Assembly (NCBI GenBank): GCA_024400715.1
Contig: JAKSMH010000110.1
Span: 1-5,328, forward strand
DNA length: 5,328 bases
From: Bacteroidales bacterium
GTDB taxonomy: Bacteria > Bacteroidota > Bacteroidia > Bacteroidales > WCHB1-69
Direction of reading: 5' to 3'
Positions 5,186-5,328 of the stretch are shown in pieces (within the stretch, counting starts at the first letter, position 1; each line of letters begins with the position of its first letter). The notes under the pieces were generated by a model. That model searched no databases, was not told where the DNA came from, and saw nothing but the letters and a program-made list of their open reading frames with translations. The position numbers and the translations under genes are program-made.

Positions 5186-5328
5186 CTATTTGTTTTCCGA
5201 TTCGTTTACGTCTTGGTAGGCATCAAGGAAAGCGTTAAAGAAAAGGTTTCCGAGCAGACGATAACCTTTTACGGTAAAGTGGATTCTATCGGTTTGCGCA
5301 TAGCCATTGACACGCCATTGGTTCATTG
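5186..5328 (-). CDS. SGNH/GDSL-type hydrolase, C-terminal end (gene starts beyond the right edge)
   Basis: Forty-six codons in one frame end at the TAG at 5188-5186; the start of the gene lies outside the window. The fragment reads NGYAQTDRIHFTVKGYRLLGNLFFNAF (residues 7-33 of what is visible, key part DRIHFTVKGY). This matches block V of SGNH/GDSL esterases, where the Asp and His of the DxxH motif (here DRIH) complete the Ser-Asp-His triad. A short polar tail (NESENK) follows. Relatives act as esterases or acyl hydrolases, some on acetylated sugars. The substrate cannot be inferred from so little, but the neighbouring deacetylase-like gene makes a carbohydrate context thinkable. The 158-bp gap to the next gene suggests separate transcription. 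Confidence 0.75.
   Translation of the reverse strand, partial: MNQWRVNGYAQTDRIHFTVKGYRLLGNLFFNAFLDAYQDVNESENK

Overview
The window looks like a chromosomal segment of a Bacteroidota bacterium, most likely order Bacteroidales. The evidence is an outer-membrane receptor of the carboxypeptidase-regulatory-domain type, a long two-domain NagB-like/PIG-L-like protein of a kind I associate with this group, TAnnTTTG-type promoter boxes, no Shine-Dalgarno sequences, and AT-rich spacers. I cannot name genus or species. All five protein genes are read from the minus strand, so the story runs right to left.

Layout from right to left: (i) 5328-5186, the last 46 codons of an SGNH/GDSL-type hydrolase cut by the window edge; (ii) 5185-5028, an AT-rich spacer with a weak promoter candidate; (iii) 5027-2694, a 777-residue fusion of a glucosamine-6-phosphate-deaminase-like domain and a PIG-L/LmbE-like deacetylase domain; (iv) 2620-1898, pdxJ (pyridoxine 5'-phosphate synthase), with its own probable promoter just upstream; (v) 1818-964, fabD (malonyl-CoA:ACP transacylase); (vi) 963-461, a gene-free 503-bp spacer; (vii) 460-1, the first 153 codons of a signal-peptide-bearing outer-membrane receptor with a perfect TAnnTTTG box 30 bp upstream of its start.

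The three complete genes are separated by only 73 and 79 bp on one strand and could be partly co-transcribed. Their jobs (amino-sugar chemistry, vitamin B6 synthesis, fatty-acid synthesis) do not form one pathway, so this is probably a housekeeping neighbourhood and not a dedicated system.

The most unusual stretch is the spacer at 570-958. It holds short hairpins that alternate between two loop sequences (TCC and TGC as read on the plus strand), a perfect 35-bp direct repeat 75 bp apart, two compensated base-pair changes between copies, a decayed copy next to fabD, and a pentanucleotide (ATGCA) tandem tract bracketed by a 14-bp direct repeat. It resembles the REP/BIME class of intergenic elements. 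No transposase, CRISPR or RNA-gene family that I recognise explains it.
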